This document shows, piece by piece, positions 7,016-9,274 of a DNA stretch of 9,274 bases (positions are counted from its first letter, which is position 1; each line of letters begins with the position of its first letter). The DNA is taken from positions 1 to 9,274 of the forward strand of contig CBDEVU010000020.1 of assembly GCA_965243715.1 (NCBI GenBank), given 5' to 3'. The position numbers and the translations under genes were made by a program. This stretch comes from UBA11606 sp965243715. Its GTDB lineage: Bacteria; Actinomycetota; Acidimicrobiia; Acidimicrobiales; Aldehydirespiratoraceae. A model generated the notes under the pieces. The model ran no database searches and was not told the origin of the DNA. It worked only from the letters and a program-made list of their open reading frames with translations.

Positions 7016-7021
7016 AGTCTA
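7016..7021 (-). promoter_or_regulatory. Possible -10 box for a leaderless gtrA-like transcript
   Basis: On the minus strand this reads TAGACT (TANNNT), eight bases before ATG 7007. Actinobacterial leaderless transcripts have such a box 6-8 bases before the start codon. No clear -35 is seen, so this is a candidate only. Confidence 0.35.
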
Positions 7022-7072
7022 CCGCCATCAGAAATATCACGGCCGCCGCCTCCCATCGGGCATCATGGAGCA

Positions 7073-7915
7073 ATGCAACAACATGTCGATGCCTTGGTCT
7101 CGCTCCTCGATCTCGAGGTGATTGAGGTCAATATCTTCCGCGGTATTAACCCTGACGAGGATCGCCAACGAATCTTTGGCGGCCAGGTTGCGGGCCAGGC
7201 CCTCGTCGCCGCGGCCCGCACGGTCGACAACGACCGACCGGTGCATTCCATGCACGCGTACTTCCTTCGCCCCGGTGATCCGCAAATTCCGGTGCTGTAC
7301 GAAGTTGATCGCCTACGCGACGGCCGTTCGTTCACCACCCGCCGAGTAGTGGCGATCCAGCACGGTCGCCCCATCTTCATCCTCTCCGCTTCGTTTCACA
7401 TTAACGAAGCGGGCTATCACCATCTCCATGAGATGCCCACGGCCCCCGATCCAGAGTCGCTGCCGACCCGGGCCGAGCGCTTCGCGTTAGCCGGGGTAAC
7501 GGACCCGTCGGCTCCAAGCGCGGTCGACATTCGGTGGGTAACCAATGATCCGTTTCACCGCCACGAGAAACTGCCACCGTTTCAGCAGGTATGGTTTCGC
7601 GCCGACGGTCGCCTCCCCGACAACCAAGTCCTGCACACTTGTTTTCTTACCTACGCGTCCGACATGACCCTGCTCGACACGACCCTTCTTCCGCACGGCA
7701 CTGGAGCTGGCATGGGCGACGTGATGATGGCCAGCCTCGATCACGCCATGTGGTTCCACGGACCTTTTCGGGCCGACGAGTGGCTGCTCTACGACCAGCA
7801 GACGCCCGCCTCCACCGGGGGACGGGGCCTCGCGACGGGCCGCGTATTCACCCACGACGGCAAATTGATTGCCTACGTCGTGCAGGAGGGCCTGATTCGA
7901 CCAACGGCGAAATAA
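7073..7915 (+). CDS. tesB: Acyl-CoA thioesterase II (TesB)
   Basis: A 280-residue double-hotdog thioesterase that hydrolyses acyl-CoA to free fatty acid and CoA. The N-terminal hotdog carries IFGGQVAGQALVAAARTV (34-51) and HSMHAYFLRPGDP (58-70). The C-terminal hotdog carries the catalytic set: D197 in YASDMTLL, S221 in SLDHAMWFHGPF where E. coli TesB has Thr, and Q271 in VVQEGLIRP. Length (E. coli 286) and order fit a complete enzyme. Ser for Thr keeps the hydroxyl and is probably harmless. The start ATG has GGAG only two bases before it, too close for a good Shine-Dalgarno site, so it may start without one. It is divergent from the gtrA-like gene with 65 bases between the preferred starts, and leads a loose plus-strand series with a GNAT and a PAC2 gene. 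Role is probably fatty-acid turnover; a link to the glycan genes is not shown. Confidence 0.95.
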   Translation: MQQHVDALVSLLDLEVIEVNIFRGINPDEDRQRIFGGQVAGQALVAAARTVDNDRPVHSMHAYFLRPGDPQIPVLYEVDRLRDGRSFTTRRVVAIQHGRPIFILSASFHINEAGYHHLHEMPTAPDPESLPTRAERFALAGVTDPSAPSAVDIRWVTNDPFHRHEKLPPFQQVWFRADGRLPDNQVLHTCFLTYASDMTLLDTTLLPHGTGAGMGDVMMASLDHAMWFHGPFRADEWLLYDQQTPASTGGRGLATGRVFTHDGKLIAYVVQEGLIRPTAK

Positions 7916-7940
7916 CTGCCACTCCCCGCCCCCAACGCCC

Positions 7941-7946
7941 TAGCGT
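7941..7946 (+). promoter_or_regulatory. Possible -10 box for a leaderless GNAT transcript
   Basis: TAGCGT lies exactly seven bases before ATG 7954. This is the spacing expected if transcription starts at the A of the start codon. A GAGGG at 7947-7951 could instead act as a ribosome site, but only two bases separate it from the ATG, which favours the leaderless reading. Confidence 0.35.
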
Positions 7947-7953
7947 GAGGGCC

Positions 7954-8382
7954 ATGGTCGAGGTTTACGTAGCTACCGAGGTCACCGCGGAACTATGCGC
8001 CGCTATGGATCGCCTCGTTCCGCAGTTGTCCACCTCGAACCCGCCACCGACCAGCGCTCTTCTCGCCGAATTGTGCGCCTCGCCAACCTCGACCCTCTTC
8101 ATGGCCCGAGACGAAAGCGGCATTCTCGGAACCCTGACCTTGGCGATGTTTCGCATACCGACTGGGCGGCGGGCTTGGATCGAAGATGTCATCGTCGACA
8201 ACGCGGCGCGAGGCAAAGGCGTTGGTCGGCTGCTCAGCGAAGCCGCCATCGAACACGCTTTGGCGGCGGGCGCGGTCACCGTCGATCTTACGTCACGCCC
8301 GTCTCGCGAAGCAGCTAATCGCCTTTATCAACGGATTGGTTTCGTCGCCCGCGATACCAACGTCTACCGCTACCGCCGATAA
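7954..8382 (+). CDS. GNAT-family N-acetyltransferase
   Basis: A 142-residue single-domain GNAT enzyme that transfers an acetyl group from acetyl-CoA to an amine. Strand 4 and motif A are AWIEDVIVDNAARGKGVGRLL (74-94 region), with the pyrophosphate-binding loop RGKGVG at 86-91. Motif B is ANRLYQRIGFVARDTNVYR (121-139), with the usual Y and GF. Residues 1-50 are the acceptor-binding part and give no hint of the substrate. ATG 7954 is chosen because it begins the GNAT fold directly (VEVYVATEV); GTG 7945 is an alternative three codons earlier. It follows tesB by 38 bases and precedes the PAC2 gene by 10. It could modify a protein N-terminus, an amino sugar or a small amine; none can be preferred from the sequence. 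Confidence 0.9.
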   Translation: MVEVYVATEVTAELCAAMDRLVPQLSTSNPPPTSALLAELCASPTSTLFMARDESGILGTLTLAMFRIPTGRRAWIEDVIVDNAARGKGVGRLLSEAAIEHALAAGAVTVDLTSRPSREAANRLYQRIGFVARDTNVYRYRR

Positions 8383-8385
8383 CGT
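8380..8385 (+). promoter_or_regulatory. Possible -10 box for a leaderless PAC2 transcript
   Basis: TAACGT overlaps the stop codon of the GNAT gene and lies exactly seven bases before GTG 8393, the same geometry as the box before the GNAT gene. No ribosome site precedes GTG 8393, which supports the idea. It is still a short motif and could be chance. Confidence 0.35.
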
Positions 8386-8392
8386 ATCGCTA

Positions 8393-9262
8393 GTGCCCGA
8401 CTCACCTTCTGCGCCGAACGAAATACGCTGGTCCCGTGCGGTCCCCGAACTCCGCTCGCCGATCCTCATCGCCGCGTTCGAGGGCTGGAACGACGCGGGC
8501 GACGCGTCCACCTTGGCTGTTCAACATCTGGCCCGCTGCTTCGAAGCCACCCCGCTGGCCGAGATTGATCCCGAACTTTACTACGACTTCAGCACCACTA
8601 GACCCCTCGTCAAACTCGACCAGGAACAGAACCGTTCGCTCACCTGGCCGACTAACGAAATAGTCTGCGCTCGGGTCCCAGCCAGTTCCCACGATGCGGT
8701 GATCCTTTGTGGTATTGAGCCTCAGTTACGCTGGCGCTCCTTCTGCGCTCAAGTCCTCGCCACTGCCAAGGCGGTGGGCGCCACCAATATCGTCACGTTG
8801 GGGGCGCTTGTGGCCGACGTTGCCCACACCCGACCCGTTGAGGTACACGGCGTCGCCGACGACCCAACGTTCATGGAACAGCTCAAACTCAACCCGTCGC
8901 GCTACGAGGGACCGACCGGAATTGTCGGCGTCTTGTCGACCGCCGCGACCAACGCCGGGTTCTCTACCACTTCACTGTGGGCGTCGGTTCCTTCGTATGT
9001 GCCGGGCGCCCCGTCGCCCAAAGCCGCCCTCGCCTTGGTTAAGCATGTCGGCTCAATATTTGGCACCACTGTACACGTCAGCGACCTCGAAGACGATGCC
9101 GCAGACTACGAACGCCAAGTCGACGAACTGGTTAACGAGGACCAACAGACCACGGACTACGTAGCCGAACTCGTTGAACAATGGGACCGAGACGAAAGTC
9201 TCAAAGATGACCCTCGGCTCCTCGTGGCTGAGGTCGAAGAGTTCCTGCGCGACGTCGACTAG
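8393..9262 (+). CDS. PAC2-family protein
   Basis: A 289-residue protein of the PAC2 (proteasome assembly chaperone 2-like) family. The signature FEGWNDAGDA is at residues 29-38. It is followed by GIEPQLRWRSFC (107-118), LGALVADVAHTRPVEVHG (136-153 region), YEGPTGIVGVL (171-181) and SVPSYVPGAPSPKAAL (198-213), all characteristic of the actinobacterial branch. The C-terminal 50 residues are strongly acidic and helical and could be a coiled or dimer-forming tail. In eukaryotes PAC2 helps assemble the proteasome ring; the role of bacterial members is not established, although actinobacteria with proteasomes often carry them. GTG 8393 is chosen because it places FEGWNDAGDA at the usual distance from the N-terminus; earlier codons in this frame lie inside the GNAT gene. 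No proteasome gene is in the window, and only 12 bases follow its stop. Confidence 0.9.
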   Translation: MPDSPSAPNEIRWSRAVPELRSPILIAAFEGWNDAGDASTLAVQHLARCFEATPLAEIDPELYYDFSTTRPLVKLDQEQNRSLTWPTNEIVCARVPASSHDAVILCGIEPQLRWRSFCAQVLATAKAVGATNIVTLGALVADVAHTRPVEVHGVADDPTFMEQLKLNPSRYEGPTGIVGVLSTAATNAGFSTTSLWASVPSYVPGAPSPKAALALVKHVGSIFGTTVHVSDLEDDAADYERQVDELVNEDQQTTDYVAELVEQWDRDESLKDDPRLLVAEVEEFLRDVD

Positions 9263-9274
9263 CGGGGCGCCAGC

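Noticed and set aside
7008..7073. N-terminal extension of the GtrA-like protein to TTG 7073
   Set aside because: It would overlap the start of the divergent tesB gene, gives an unusually long N-terminus, and a better ATG with an upstream TAGACT box exists at 7007.
7733..7738. Ser instead of Thr at the TesB catalytic position (S221)
   Set aside because: Conservative hydroxyl-for-hydroxyl change, which I believe is common in actinobacterial TesB; not evidence of lost function.
1..9274. Search for CRISPR repeats, tRNA, insertion sequence ends, prophage or toxin-antitoxin genes
   Set aside because: No regularly spaced repeats, tRNA-like folds, transposase motifs or phage genes were seen by eye; all gaps between genes are under about 70 bases.

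Overview
The window is a high-GC, gene-dense segment that reads as an actinobacterial chromosome. The protein variants (unfused Lnt with a SWE motif, actinobacterial HemG/CgoX, PAC2 protein, TesB) suggest Acidimicrobiia or a relative, but that class-level call is inference. I see no mobile element, tRNA, rRNA, CRISPR array or convincing intrinsic terminator.

Layout. (1) 1-655: the 3' part of a protoporphyrinogen/coproporphyrinogen oxidase gene whose reading frame breaks near 453. (2) 658-2807: a single-domain class III nucleotide cyclase whose stop overlaps the GTG start of an apolipoprotein N-acyltransferase (Lnt). (3) 2841-5960: three tightly packed plus-strand genes, namely a GT4 glycosyltransferase, a class I SAM methyltransferase and a '(prenyltransferase-like)' alpha/alpha-toroid protein. 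(4) 7007-5957, minus strand: a GtrA-family membrane protein followed by a second SAM methyltransferase, with start and stop overlapping. This pair converges on block 3 so tightly that the stop codons share bases. (5) 7073-9262, plus strand: acyl-CoA thioesterase II (TesB), a GNAT acetyltransferase and a PAC2-family protein.

The most interesting block is 2841-7007: glycosyltransferase, two methyltransferases, a toroid protein of unknown substrate and a four-helix GtrA protein. Together they look like an uncharacterised pathway that builds, methylates and possibly translocates a glycan or glycolipid. I recall the toroid protein and the DHHRGSEEN methyltransferase as neighbours in other actinobacteria, but their function is not established to my knowledge. 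Other points worth checking are an Lnt with Ser where the catalytic Cys is expected, a cyclase with Lys in place of the transition-state Arg, the frameshifted heme gene, and -10-like TANNNT boxes 7-8 nt before three start codons, which suggest leaderless transcripts.
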